From assembly GCF_008180615.1 (NCBI RefSeq), contig NZ_VTEH01000003.1:251685-315684 (forward strand): a stretch of 64,000 nucleotides of DNA, read 5' to 3'. The notes below the pieces were generated by a model, which worked only from the letters and a program-made list of their open reading frames with translations, did no database searches and was not told the DNA's origin. Below, one piece after another: positions 51,264 through 59,328 of the stretch; within the stretch, counting starts at the first letter, position 1, and every line of letters starts with the position of its first letter. This DNA is from Rossellomorea vietnamensis (GTDB lineage Bacteria; Bacillota; Bacilli; Bacillales; Bacillaceae_B). The translations under genes were made by a program, and so were the position numbers.

Positions 51264-52670
51264 ATGTTGAATGATCTATATAAACCTAAGAGACATTGGA
51301 AGGACATAGAAGTATGGAAGGACGTCACGGAGGAACAATGGAATGATTGGATTTGGCAGCTGACCAATACAATCAGGACCCTCGATGATTTAAAGAAAGT
51401 GATCAACCTGACTCCCGAGGAAGAAGAAGGAGTCAGAATCTCCACGAAAACCATTCCGCTGAATATTACTCCCTATTATGCCTGGCTGATGGATGAACAG
51501 GATGCCCGTTGTCCTATCAGGATGCAGTCGGTGCCAATAGGAAAGGAAATTCACAAAACGAAATATGATATGGAGGATCCTCTGCATGAAGATGAGGACT
51601 CCCCTGTCCCCGGACTTACTCACAGATATCCTGACCGAGTACTCTTTCTTGTCACCAATCAATGTTCAATGTACTGCCGCTATTGTACAAGAAGGCGCTT
51701 TTCCGGCCAAATCGGGATGGGTGTCCCAAAGAAGCAGCTGGATGAAGCAATCAATTATATACGGGAAACCCCTCAGGTCAGGGATGTTCTGCTTTCAGGC
51801 GGGGACGGCCTGCTTATTAATGACAAAATCCTTGAATACATCTTGAAGAATCTAAGGGAAATTCCACACGTGGAAATCATTCGTATCGGTACTCGTGCAC
51901 CTGTGGTATTTCCCCATCGCATCACGGAAAACCTTTGCGCCATCCTGAAAAAGTATCACCCCGTTTGGCTTAACACCCATTTCAATACATCCATTGAAAT
52001 CACCGAGGAAGCCAAAAAAGCTTGTGAAATGCTTGCTGATGCAGGAGTTCCTGTAGGGAACCAGGCGGTCATTCTCGCTGGAATCAATGACAGTGTACCT
52101 ATCATGAAAAAACTGATGCATGATCTCGTGAAAATCCGTGTCCGCCCTTATTACATTTATCAATGTGATTTATCTGAAGGAATCGGACATTTCAGAGCTC
52201 CTGTTTCAAAAGGACTTGAAATCATTGAAGGCTTAAGGGGCCACACATCAGGATATGCCGTACCTACCTTTGTAGTGGATGCACCGGGCGGCGGAGGCAA
52301 GATTGCTCTTCAGCCAAATTATCTTATTTCACAAAGTGCAGGAAAAGTGGTCCTCCGAAACTTTGAAGGAGTTATCACCACCTATCCAGAGCCGGAAAAT
52401 TATACACCGGGCAGGGCAGACGAATACTTTAATTCCATCTATCCTTTGAAAAACTTTGAATCCTCCATAGGGATTACCGGGCTTCTGAATGAATCTAAAT
52501 CCACACTCGTTCCTGAGGGACTGCACAGGCAGGACAGAAGAGAGAATTATGTCACAAATCCCGATCATAAATCACTGAAGGACTTTCGGGAAAAAAGGGA
52601 CGTTCTTAAAGAGAAAAAGTACCAGGCGCAGCTGAAGAAAATGGATAAGGCAGACTCTTCCGATGATTGA
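51264..52670 (+). CDS. kamA: Lysine 2,3-aminomutase
   Basis: 468 residues. Radical-SAM cluster CSMYCRYC (CxxxCxxC), SGGDGLLI SAM region, APGGGGKIALQPNY with the expected PLP-lysine region, and HFRAPVSKGLEIIEGLRGHTSGYAVPTFVVDAPGGGGK almost as in B. subtilis KamA. Converts L-lysine to L-beta-lysine. MLNDLYKPKRHW is the family start, so ATG 51264 is chosen. The C-terminus is lysine rich. Overlaps yokU by 8 bp. Confidence 0.95.
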   Translation: MLNDLYKPKRHWKDIEVWKDVTEEQWNDWIWQLTNTIRTLDDLKKVINLTPEEEEGVRISTKTIPLNITPYYAWLMDEQDARCPIRMQSVPIGKEIHKTKYDMEDPLHEDEDSPVPGLTHRYPDRVLFLVTNQCSMYCRYCTRRRFSGQIGMGVPKKQLDEAINYIRETPQVRDVLLSGGDGLLINDKILEYILKNLREIPHVEIIRIGTRAPVVFPHRITENLCAILKKYHPVWLNTHFNTSIEITEEAKKACEMLADAGVPVGNQAVILAGINDSVPIMKKLMHDLVKIRVRPYYIYQCDLSEGIGHFRAPVSKGLEIIEGLRGHTSGYAVPTFVVDAPGGGGKIALQPNYLISQSAGKVVLRNFEGVITTYPEPENYTPGRADEYFNSIYPLKNFESSIGITGLLNESKSTLVPEGLHRQDRRENYVTNPDHKSLKDFREKRDVLKEKKYQAQLKKMDKADSSDD

Positions 52671-52950
52671 AAGGTTTGAGTGCGAATGGTGCGGGGAAGA
52701 AGAAGCTTATAGAAGCAGAGGGCCGGTTTTTTGGGAACTTCCCGACGGATCAAGAGCTATTGAGATTACAGGAACTCCGCAGGTCTTTTGCAGCGGCTGC
52801 GGTATAGTCTTTACTGAGGAAGCGGTTACAATCGAATTAGAAGACCAGTTGCTGCTGATTGATACAAAGCCTCTGGAAGAAAAGGTTTCATATCGGGACT
52901 TGATGAAGATAGAGAGGAAACTTAAAAGAAATTATTTCCGTTTTGACTGA
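52663..52950 (+). CDS. yokU: YokU family small zinc-binding protein
   Basis: 95 residues. Two knuckles CEWCG and CSGCG frame a beta-rich stretch (GPVFWELPDGSRAIEITGTPQV); the C-terminal helix is basic (MKIERKLKRNYF). The gene overlaps kamA by 8 bp, the same neighbourhood as yokU in B. subtilis, so translational coupling with KamA is likely. A helper role for the iron-sulfur enzyme is possible but only inferred. No ribosome site beyond the kamA tail. Confidence 0.8.
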   Translation: MIERFECEWCGEEEAYRSRGPVFWELPDGSRAIEITGTPQVFCSGCGIVFTEEAVTIELEDQLLLIDTKPLEEKVSYRDLMKIERKLKRNYFRFD

Positions 52951-53067
52951 TTTGATTTCTCCGTTTCTCTTTACGTTTTCTGTTTGTTTATGTATTCTAA
53001 TACAAAAGAACCAACGTGTATGAAGCAATAGATATACTAAACAGTTTTCACAGGGCAGGAGATTACT

Positions 53068-53292
53068 ATGAGAAAATCATTTTACCACTTTTTAATGAAA
53101 TACCGTCAGCCTACTGACCGTGATGAACTTACAGCCTTCGCCAATAACGTGTACGATGACCTGGCTTTCCCGAAGCAGGCTGAAGATTATGATGAGGTGA
53201 GTTCATATTTGGAATTGAACGGTCTGTACCTGGAGAGCATGCGGATTTTTGATGAAGCGTGGGAGCAATACCTGATTGAAGAAAAATACTAG
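53068..53292 (+). CDS. yozE: YozE family protein (SAM-like fold)
   Basis: 74 residues: RKSFYHFLMKYRQPTDRDELTAFANNVYDDLAFPKQAEDYDEVSSYLELNGLYLESMRIFDEAWEQY. The SFYHFLMKYR and FPK...DY.E.SSYLE motifs define YozE, a small all-helical protein of unknown role. GGGCAGGAG ribosome site. Its terminator seems to have received the IS1182 insertion. Confidence 0.92.
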   Translation: MRKSFYHFLMKYRQPTDRDELTAFANNVYDDLAFPKQAEDYDEVSSYLELNGLYLESMRIFDEAWEQYLIEEKY

Positions 53293-53459
53293 AGATTAAA
53301 AGGCTGCCTGTTGCCACGAGGGCACTGAAAATCTGCCGATTTCTAAACTATAACTATGATTAATAAAGAAAAAGCCAACCCTTCTTCCTATAAAAGGAAG
53401 AAGGGTTGGCTTTTTTCTTGGATATCAGCATATATGCCATATATGCTGCCCCTTTATTA

Positions 53460-54908
53460 TCACATTAGTTTTAGGATCCTTTTAATGTTTACTGCAAATA
53501 TAGCCATGGCCCCTTGTAATTCCATGCCAATTAGACCCGAGGATTCTGCCACATCATACCCGTGTCTGTGTTTTAACTCACTATTTTTCGCTTCAATTTT
53601 ATATCGTTCTTTTGCCTTCTCCTTAAAGTATTCACTTTCCTGGAATTTTGCTTGGGAGGAGTGCTGATCGGACTTTATGGAAACGGAGTACGTCTTACTT
53701 TTGGCTCCTTCTTTGTAGCACCCTTCTCTGAGAGGGCATCTCTTACATTTATCGACGTTATAATAGTAAGTGTCAACTTGGTTTTTTCCTACTCCTGTTT
53801 TGCCTTGCCTAGCTTTCCGTGTGGCCAAATGTCCTGCCTTACAGACATAAAGTCCCGCATCCTTATTGAACTCAAATTCGTTCTCTTTTTTTCGGGCACC
53901 CTGAGTGATTTGGGGATGCAATCTTGAAACCAGTTTGATACCATTTCCCTTACTATATTCAATATTGTTTTTCTCCGAATAGGCTGTATCCCCAATAACC
54001 GTCTCAACTTCCATGCCCGCGCTTATACTTTTCTCTATGAGTGTCTGGAGTTCTTTTCCGTCACTCTTTTCGCCGGTGGTAATGGTTGCGGCTGTGATAA
54101 TACGTTCTTCACTCATCGAAAGATGGGTTTTGTAGCCAAAGAAGGATGAGTCAGCGGTTTTGTGCCCCACTTTGGCATCCTGATCTTTCATAGATTGGAG
54201 CTGCTCAATATCATCGGCAATCGTTTCTTTCAGGAGATTTAGCTGCTCCTTTACTTTTGGGTATTCTAAAAGGGTCTCTTCCTTTTCTATCACCCCAATA
54301 AGCTTTTGTGAGTAGGCGATCTCATCTTCCAACACATCACTGGTTGGTTTCAAAGGGAATTTGTCTTTCATATTTTCGTTTATCTTATAAATCGCTTTCC
54401 TAAGGTTTTTTGAGCGCTCCACCAGAATTTCTTTTGGCTTCATTTGATTATAGCGCGACTTGGTATGGGTGGCATCCACAATAATGGACTTACTTTTTAT
54501 GATTTCTTTCTCTATGGCGATCTCAACCGTCTTGTTGACAAGTAAGTCTAATAAGTTCATATCCTTTAACCTAAGCTTTCGAAACTTAGTCAGAGAACTT
54601 GAATCAATGACGGGCTCTTCTGGAGCCATATTCAAAAAATACTTGAAAGACATATCATATTTAGACCGCTCAACAATATCGACATCTGATACATCGTGAA
54701 TGGTTTTCAAAAACAAATATTTGAACATGCGAATAGGATCAATCGCATTTCGCCCATTATCATGACAATATTTATTCTTTAATTCATCAAAAATAAAGGA
54801 GAAGTCGATTAAATCGTTTATTTTCCTTAACATATTGTCCTGAGGAACGACGATATCATAAAGGTCCATATACTTACTGAACATCATTGTTTGTTGTTGT
54901 TGAATCAT
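53460..54908 (-). CDS. IS1182-family transposase
   Basis: 482 residues, intact. N-terminal MIQQQQTMMFSKYMDLYDIVVPQDNMLRKINDLIDFSFI and MFKYLFLKTIHDVSDVDIVERSKYDMSFKYFL, first catalytic Asp region SIIVDATHTKSRYNQ, second IGDTAYSEKNNIEY, and C-terminal RYKIEAKNSELKHRHGYDVAESSGLIGMELQGAMAIFAVNIKRI with the E of the DDE triad. A Cys cluster (CKRCPLREGCY) lies before the third motif, as usual for IS1182. Ribosome site rc of ACCCACTTT is weak; ATG at 54908 assumed. Confidence 0.95.
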   Translation of the reverse strand: MIQQQQTMMFSKYMDLYDIVVPQDNMLRKINDLIDFSFIFDELKNKYCHDNGRNAIDPIRMFKYLFLKTIHDVSDVDIVERSKYDMSFKYFLNMAPEEPVIDSSSLTKFRKLRLKDMNLLDLLVNKTVEIAIEKEIIKSKSIIVDATHTKSRYNQMKPKEILVERSKNLRKAIYKINENMKDKFPLKPTSDVLEDEIAYSQKLIGVIEKEETLLEYPKVKEQLNLLKETIADDIEQLQSMKDQDAKVGHKTADSSFFGYKTHLSMSEERIITAATITTGEKSDGKELQTLIEKSISAGMEVETVIGDTAYSEKNNIEYSKGNGIKLVSRLHPQITQGARKKENEFEFNKDAGLYVCKAGHLATRKARQGKTGVGKNQVDTYYYNVDKCKRCPLREGCYKEGAKSKTYSVSIKSDQHSSQAKFQESEYFKEKAKERYKIEAKNSELKHRHGYDVAESSGLIGMELQGAMAIFAVNIKRILKLM

Positions 54909-54989
54909 TGGAAACCACCCACTTTTATTGTTAGTTCTATTATAAAGTAAGGCTTTATTAGCGGGTAGTGTTCTTTTTTCTCAGCGTTG

Positions 54990-55110
54990 ATTGGAGTGGA
55001 AGGTGCACGATCTCCTGCGGGACTAGCGGGACAGGTGAGACCCCGCAGGCGAAGCCGAGGAGGCTCAACGCCCGCCCCGCGGAGTCGTGCACCTGGAACG
55101 GAAATCAACA
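54990..55110 (+). repeat. GC-rich palindromic repeat R3, intact copy inside the IS
   Basis: Outer arms GGAAGGTGCACGATCTCC and GGAGTCGTGCACCTGGAACG, centre GGGACTAGCGGGACAGGTG AGACCCCGCAGGCGAAGCC. Much richer in G+C than its surroundings. Broken or partial copies lie at 28.2, 30.8, 34.9 and 36.0-36.6 kb. Confidence 0.85.
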
Positions 55111-55421
55111 CTTATTCGTGAAACTTTAAGTGAAAAAGGCAGAATCGCTCTTTGAAGTGAGCGATTCTGCCTTTTTGATCTTTATTGGACTTTTTCAGTG
55201 CCCTCGTTGCCACAGGCGGTTTTTTGTTTTTCAAAGGGGATTCTTAGCGGACTATTTTTTATGAGTAAGTTCCCAATCAGGTAATACGGGCAGAATTCTC
55301 TGGAACTACAATGATTAAAAATTGATTGACAAAAATCCTGTCTCAATAGGCTGCAATGATGAGCGTTATTTATGGGTTTGCATATGATAATAACAAATAA
55401 GCTAAACGGGGAGGGGAGAAA

Positions 55422-56066
55422 ATGGGCAAGCGGAAACAACCGAAATTCAAGGCGGGAGACACGGTAGTTGTAACGATTTATGGGACAGTAGGAAAAGTGA
55501 CTAATATCAAGCTCCTCGAAGGAGAATATGTATACGAAGTCAATGAAAGTGAAGGTCTTTTCAAGGAGGATTGTTTAAGGCTGCTTGATGAGTATGATGG
55601 CTATTTACTTGAACAGGAACAGATCGATATTGAATACAAATTTTTGTTTGGGGATTTAGTCAGAGTTAAAGGCTATGATAATGACTTATTTAAAGTGGTG
55701 GGTTTTCGGACTGAAATTTGGAGATATAAAGAAGATGCATGGGAAGATGTCATTTATGAATTGACCAGAATCAACGATGGTGAATGGCTGGAAGCCGATG
55801 AAGATGAATTGACACTTATTGCAGACTATGATCAAGCGGAAACCTTTATTAAAAAATATGGAATTGTTACTCCTGTTAAACAAGAAAAAGCATTGCTGCC
55901 TTCTCCTCGATATCAGGATGACAGCATTGTCGACAGGCTGCTTGATCATTACAATGATTATAAAGCCTTATACTATTTGTTTAATGATAAAAAATATAAA
56001 AGAAAAATGAATTCTATTGTCGATCAGCTCAAGAATCACCTGAATTCTAATTCAGATGTAACCTAG
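55422..56066 (+). CDS. yodN: YodN family protein
   Basis: 214 residues. N-terminal KOW/SH3-like segment (FKAGDTVVVTIYGTVGKVTNIKLLEGEYVYEVN), repeated once (FLFGDLVRVKGYDNDLFKVVGFRTEIWRY...YELTRINDGEWLEADEDELTLI), then a charged helical tail (DRLLDHYNDYKALYYLFNDKKYKRKMNSIVDQLKNHL). Cytosolic. Assigned to YodN mainly from position beside yozE, yozD and yodL; function unknown. GGGGAGGGGAG ribosome site. Confidence 0.68.
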   Translation: MGKRKQPKFKAGDTVVVTIYGTVGKVTNIKLLEGEYVYEVNESEGLFKEDCLRLLDEYDGYLLEQEQIDIEYKFLFGDLVRVKGYDNDLFKVVGFRTEIWRYKEDAWEDVIYELTRINDGEWLEADEDELTLIADYDQAETFIKKYGIVTPVKQEKALLPSPRYQDDSIVDRLLDHYNDYKALYYLFNDKKYKRKMNSIVDQLKNHLNSNSDVT

Positions 56067-56075
56067 AGACAAGTA

Positions 56076-56228
56076 TTACAATAAACAAAGAAGGAACACT
56101 GGGAAGCTTAGGATGAAAAAAGCTTTCAGCATCCAACTCAGCAATCGTTCCATCCCTTTCATTATCAGTCCATCATCATTTTGGATATCCTCTTCAACGA
56201 AACTTTTCAGTGTTTTGACTGCATCCAT
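56076..56228 (-). CDS. 50-residue single-helix membrane protein
   Basis: MDAVKTLKSFVEEDIQNDDGLIMKGMERLLSWMLKAFFILSFPVFLLCLL. AAAGGAGAATGG precedes ATG. The first half is acidic and helical, the second is a membrane helix, so it looks tail-anchored. It converges on yodN with 9 bp between the stops. Family not recognised. Confidence 0.6.
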   Translation of the reverse strand: MDAVKTLKSFVEEDIQNDDGLIMKGMERLLSWMLKAFFILSFPVFLLCLL

Positions 56229-56372
56229 GGTCCATTCTCCTTTGTATAAAATGATATAATTTCTTCTTTGTATCCTCACTTTATGCTTGTCCAGGCATGT
56301 ATATGAAAACTTTATTCAGCTTGCATAACTTTCTTAAGATTTTCATAGATTGAAGTACAAGGGGGCGATACT

Positions 56373-56552
56373 ATGCGTGAAATCGAAGTGTTCATCGATA
56401 CGGAAGAAATTGCAGAATTTTTCTTTCAGGAACTTGTTCGCAGAGGGTATGTACCCTCAGAAGTTGAATTAGAGGAGATAGCTGACATTACGTTTGAATA
56501 TTTAATTGAAAAATGCATCATCGATGAAGATCCGGACGATGATGAGTATTGA
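56373..56552 (+). CDS. yozD: YozD family protein
   Basis: 59 residues, MREIEVFIDTEEIAEFFFQELVRRGYVPSEVELEEIADITFEYLIEKCIIDEDPDDDEY, almost the B. subtilis YozD pattern (IDTEEIAEFF..ELARRGYIPSE). Very acidic, all helical. AGGGGGCGA lies upstream of ATG. Unknown function. Divergent from the small membrane protein; a hairpin terminator (56590-56620) follows. Confidence 0.9.
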   Translation: MREIEVFIDTEEIAEFFFQELVRRGYVPSEVELEEIADITFEYLIEKCIIDEDPDDDEY

Positions 56553-56589
56553 TTCTATATGAGACAGAAACTATGTCTCTGTTACATAC

Positions 56590-56620
56590 GAAAGGCTTCC
56601 TCTAACCGGGAAGCCTTTTT
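56590..56620 (+). terminator. Terminator of yozD
   Basis: AAAGGCTTCC / GGAAGCCTTT stem with T-run. Confidence 0.88.
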
Positions 56621-56660
56621 CAATAGATAAGAAAGAATAAATTCTTATATCGAAAATCAG

Positions 56661-56808
56661 GCAGCTCCAGCGCCTGAGGGTCCGTACCCACTGGAACGGA
56701 CCCAGCCCCTCAAGGTGAAATAACCCAAAGAGAATAAAAGGGAAGACCGCCTTTTTTTCTCTTTGGAACATTTGCCAGTCGGGGCTGATCAAGGCGCTTG
56801 CGCTTTTT
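56661..56808 (+). repeat. Foldback repeat R1, longest copy
   Basis: CAGCTCCAGCGCCTGAG at the left and AAGGCGCTTGCGCTTTTT at the right pair; inside, CAAAGAGAATAAAAGG pairs loosely with CCTTTTTTTCTCTTTGG. A small extra hairpin GGTCCGT...ACGGACC is inserted near the left arm. It runs up to the stop codon of the yppC gene on the other strand. Confidence 0.8.
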
Positions 56809-57907
56809 AGGTAGAAATATGTTTCAACTCTGTTGCAAGCGTCACTAAAATTCCAGCCTGTACCGTAACGTCAAAATGGCGGGGAGGGGAGAGGGTTTCA
56901 AGGACATCAAAATGCCCGATGGTCTTTTTGTCCAGCCAATCCTCAGAGGAAAAGGTATGAGTGACGTCCTTCCAGACGCTTTTTAGATGCGGGCTGTAAA
57001 TTTTTTTGGTATCGGCATAGCATGAAGAATAACTTTCCGGCCAGTAGTCGCTTCTTGAGCCCGTGTGAGGGGTATTCTCAGCGTATTGAAACGAGGTTTG
57101 CTTTACGATATTTTTCAGGAAAAGAATACTGTACAATTTTTTTCCGATTTCAATTCGTTTTTCTGGAAGTTCAAAATGAGAAATACTGGTGCCGGCAAGA
57201 TAAATGGTCTTTTTGTATTTCGATTTTCTTTGATAAGGAAAGAAAACAGTTGTCAGCTCAAGCCGGTCCTGCAGGAGGAACAAGACCTTTTCCTGGAGGA
57301 ATCCATCTCCCAATTTAGAAAGAAGCCTTTTTTGCAGCATGTTTTGTTCATTGATGACTAAAGAGAGTGAAAGTTCAGCCGGTTTCCTGTCCTGCCAAAA
57401 GCGTTTCCAGAACACAGACATCGCCCTCGAAACACCAAAAGCAGGAAGTAAGTGAAACAGAGGCCTCTTTTTTTCAATACTTTTACGATAAAGCAGGAGT
57501 TGAGGATAGGCATCGTGAAAAATATAAGCATTGGCTCTTTCGAGAAATAAAAAGAAATTTTCTGCCTCTTCCCTTTTTAGTATGGAAGGAAGGAGCTCTC
57601 CCTTTAAGTCTGTCATATGGTATCCTGCGTTTCTCGAAACCATATGAGCAAGAAATGCCCAATGAATTTCAGGGTGGCTGCAGTAGAAATCCAGATAAGC
57701 CTTTGTGCGGGTGACATTGTCAGCATTTTTGAGCAGAGTCTCTCTCTTGATTTCCTTAATGATCAACTGCTCATCAGTAAGTATCGCAATGGGGGTGCTG
57801 TCTTTGAGGAAAAGGCCTCTTTTTACCTTTTCAATTTCATTCGAATCCATGATCGGGATCTTCTTTTCCTTAGAGGTGAAGAGGTTTTGGATCAAAGATA
57901 AAACCAT
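56807..57907 (-). CDS. yppC: DUF2515 family protein (YppC)
   Basis: 366 residues. Conserved words NADNVTRTKAYLDFYCSHPEIHWAFLAHMVSRNAGYHMTDLKG and FFLFLERANAYIFHDAYPQLLLY are those of DUF2515, represented by B. subtilis YppC. No signal peptide; cytosolic or peripheral. Ribosome site GGAGTGA before ATG. The stop coincides with the end of an R1 repeat. Divergent from spo0M. Function unknown. Confidence 0.75.
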   Translation of the reverse strand: MVLSLIQNLFTSKEKKIPIMDSNEIEKVKRGLFLKDSTPIAILTDEQLIIKEIKRETLLKNADNVTRTKAYLDFYCSHPEIHWAFLAHMVSRNAGYHMTDLKGELLPSILKREEAENFFLFLERANAYIFHDAYPQLLLYRKSIEKKRPLFHLLPAFGVSRAMSVFWKRFWQDRKPAELSLSLVINEQNMLQKRLLSKLGDGFLQEKVLFLLQDRLELTTVFFPYQRKSKYKKTIYLAGTSISHFELPEKRIEIGKKLYSILFLKNIVKQTSFQYAENTPHTGSRSDYWPESYSSCYADTKKIYSPHLKSVWKDVTHTFSSEDWLDKKTIGHFDVLETLSPPRHFDVTVQAGILVTLATELKHIST

Positions 57908-57924
57908 AATAATTCACTCCAGTG

Positions 57925-57951
57925 TGAAACTTTCTTAAGTAATAAAACGTA
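57925..57951 (+). promoter_or_regulatory. Sigma-W-type promoter of spo0M
   Basis: TGAAAC (57925-57930), 17-bp spacer, CGTA (57948-57951): the sigma-W signature (TGAAAC-N16-17-CGTA). About 100 nt before the spo0M ATG. Confidence 0.7.
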
Positions 57952-58055
57952 TTTATTAAGTGGGAGTAAAGAAAAAGCAGGTACAATTTAAAAGCCCAAT
58001 TTTTTCATTCATTAAGGCATTAAAAAATTTCAAATAGAAATGGGATGGTTTTGGT

Positions 58056-58826
58056 ATGTCGTTTTTTAATAAGGTATTTGCTTCAGTCGGAATTGGTGCA
58101 GCGTCGGTTGATACAAAATTAGAAAAAACACGTTATGCGGCTGGGGAAAGAGTATCCGGTATTGTGGAAGTGAAAGGTGGCAGCGTGGAACAGGAAGTAG
58201 ACTCTATCTATTTAATGTTGTATACAACTTACATTCGGGAATCTGACGATAAAAAGTACACCGACAGTGCATGTATAGAAAAAGTTCAGATATCAGAACC
58301 ATTCGTGATTAAAGCAAATGAAACCAGACAGTTTCCGGTTAGCTTCGAGCTTCCGTGTGATACTCCTGTGACAGTCGGAAATACCCGCGTCTGGGTGGCA
58401 ACAGGTTTGGATATAAAGAATGCTGTTGACCCCAAGGATAAAGATTATATCGACATTCTTCCAAATGACATGATGAAAGCAGTGTTTACTTCCTTGGAAA
58501 GACTGGGATTCAAGCTGAGGAAGGCGGACTGCGAACAAGCTCCAAGACACTTAAGAGGCAAAAACCCATTCGTCCAGGAATTTGAATTTGTCCCGTCATC
58601 AGGAGCATACCGCAGCAGACTCGATGAACTTGAAGTAGTTTTCTTGAATCAGTCGATCTCTTCCTTGACCATCCTTTTTGAAGTGGATCGTAAAGCAAGG
58701 GGATTTGGCGGCTTTTTGGCTGAAGCTCTTGAGATGGATGAATCGTTGGTAAAAATGACCATTTCCACTTCCGATATCCCTGTAATGGATGAAAAAATCA
58801 CAAAAATATTAGATCAATTTTCCTGA
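58056..58826 (+). CDS. spo0M: Sporulation-control protein Spo0M (arrestin-like)
   Basis: 256 residues; B. subtilis Spo0M has 258. MSFFNKVFASVGIGAASVDTKLEKTRYAAGERVSGIVEVKGG begins an arrestin-type beta sandwich, and QFPVSFELPCDTPVTVGNTRVWVATGLDIKNAVDPKDKDYIDI is the most conserved block. Cytosolic regulator that affects sporulation and, as reported, cell division. ATGGGATGG upstream is a weak ribosome site. Sigma-W promoter upstream suggests envelope-stress control, in line with what I recall for B. subtilis. Confidence 0.93.
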   Translation: MSFFNKVFASVGIGAASVDTKLEKTRYAAGERVSGIVEVKGGSVEQEVDSIYLMLYTTYIRESDDKKYTDSACIEKVQISEPFVIKANETRQFPVSFELPCDTPVTVGNTRVWVATGLDIKNAVDPKDKDYIDILPNDMMKAVFTSLERLGFKLRKADCEQAPRHLRGKNPFVQEFEFVPSSGAYRSRLDELEVVFLNQSISSLTILFEVDRKARGFGGFLAEALEMDESLVKMTISTSDIPVMDEKITKILDQFS

Positions 58827-58920
58827 TTTCTCTTCTTCGACAAAAGCAGTCTAATTACGATGAAGGATTCGACAAGCTGAAAAGCCAATTCTATAAGAAC
58901 CAAATGATGGAGGGGTTCTT

Positions 58921-59241
58921 ATGGCATTGCTCGAAAAAATCATTCGTCCGAAATCCTATACTAAAACTTTTGATGTCACGATCTTTCAGACACCTCAATT
59001 CGGCCAAAGGAAAGGATATAAAAAAGTTTATCGCATGGCGGTTCCTGCACAAGACAGGATGGAAGCGCTGAACCAGACGTTCAGTCTGTTCAATGTACCT
59101 GACAGGATGCCTGGTGACTATAAAGGGAGATATATTACTACAGGAGACATTATTTTTGTCGATGAAGGCAGACGCGGCCATTTTTATTTCAGGCTGGAGC
59201 CGGGAGGATGGAAAGAAGTCAACAGAGTTATCATTAGATAG
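58921..59241 (+). CDS. yodL: YodL family protein (MreB-targeting)
   Basis: 106 residues. VTIFQTPQFGQRKGYKKVYRMAVPAQDRMEALNQTFSLFNVPDRMPGDYKGRYITTGDIIFVDEGRRGHFYFRLEPGGWKEVNRVIIR is the YodL domain; FNVPDRMPGDY and STGD/TTGDI are its hallmarks. In B. subtilis, YodL made during sporulation inhibits the MreB cytoskeleton. AATGGAGGGG ribosome site. Cytosolic. Confidence 0.85.
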   Translation: MALLEKIIRPKSYTKTFDVTIFQTPQFGQRKGYKKVYRMAVPAQDRMEALNQTFSLFNVPDRMPGDYKGRYITTGDIIFVDEGRRGHFYFRLEPGGWKEVNRVIIR

Positions 59242-59283
59242 GCGGCTGTTTGAAAAAAACGGCTATCGCGGGAATAAGGCTGA

Positions 59284-59315
59284 ACCCGGCTCAAAGGGTG
59301 AAAACCGAGCCGGGT
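59284..59315. terminator. GC-rich hairpin between converging genes
   Basis: ACCCGGCTC / GAGCCGGGT stem, without a clear T-run on either side; probably a weak bidirectional terminator. Confidence 0.5.
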
Positions 59316-59328
59316 CCAAAATGCCGAT

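Larger units (their letters stand above)
53306..55217 (-). mobile_element. IS1182-family insertion sequence, complete (about 1.9 kb)
   Basis: Ends GCCTGTTGCCACGAGGGCAC (left) and, reverse-complemented, GCCTGTGGCAACGAGGGCAC (right): an almost perfect terminal inverted repeat continuing ACTGAAAA. One transposase gene on the minus strand. Hairpins with T-runs stand at both ends (53369-53417 and 55134-55179), which would block outside transcription. A copy of palindrome R3 sits inside, between transposase start and right end. It separates yozE from yodN. Confidence 0.88.

Noticed and set aside
45852..53292. Prophage boundary near yokU/yozE (the names recall the SP-beta region)
   Set aside because: All genes here are conserved chromosomal neighbours; no phage structural, integrase or attachment sequences are present.
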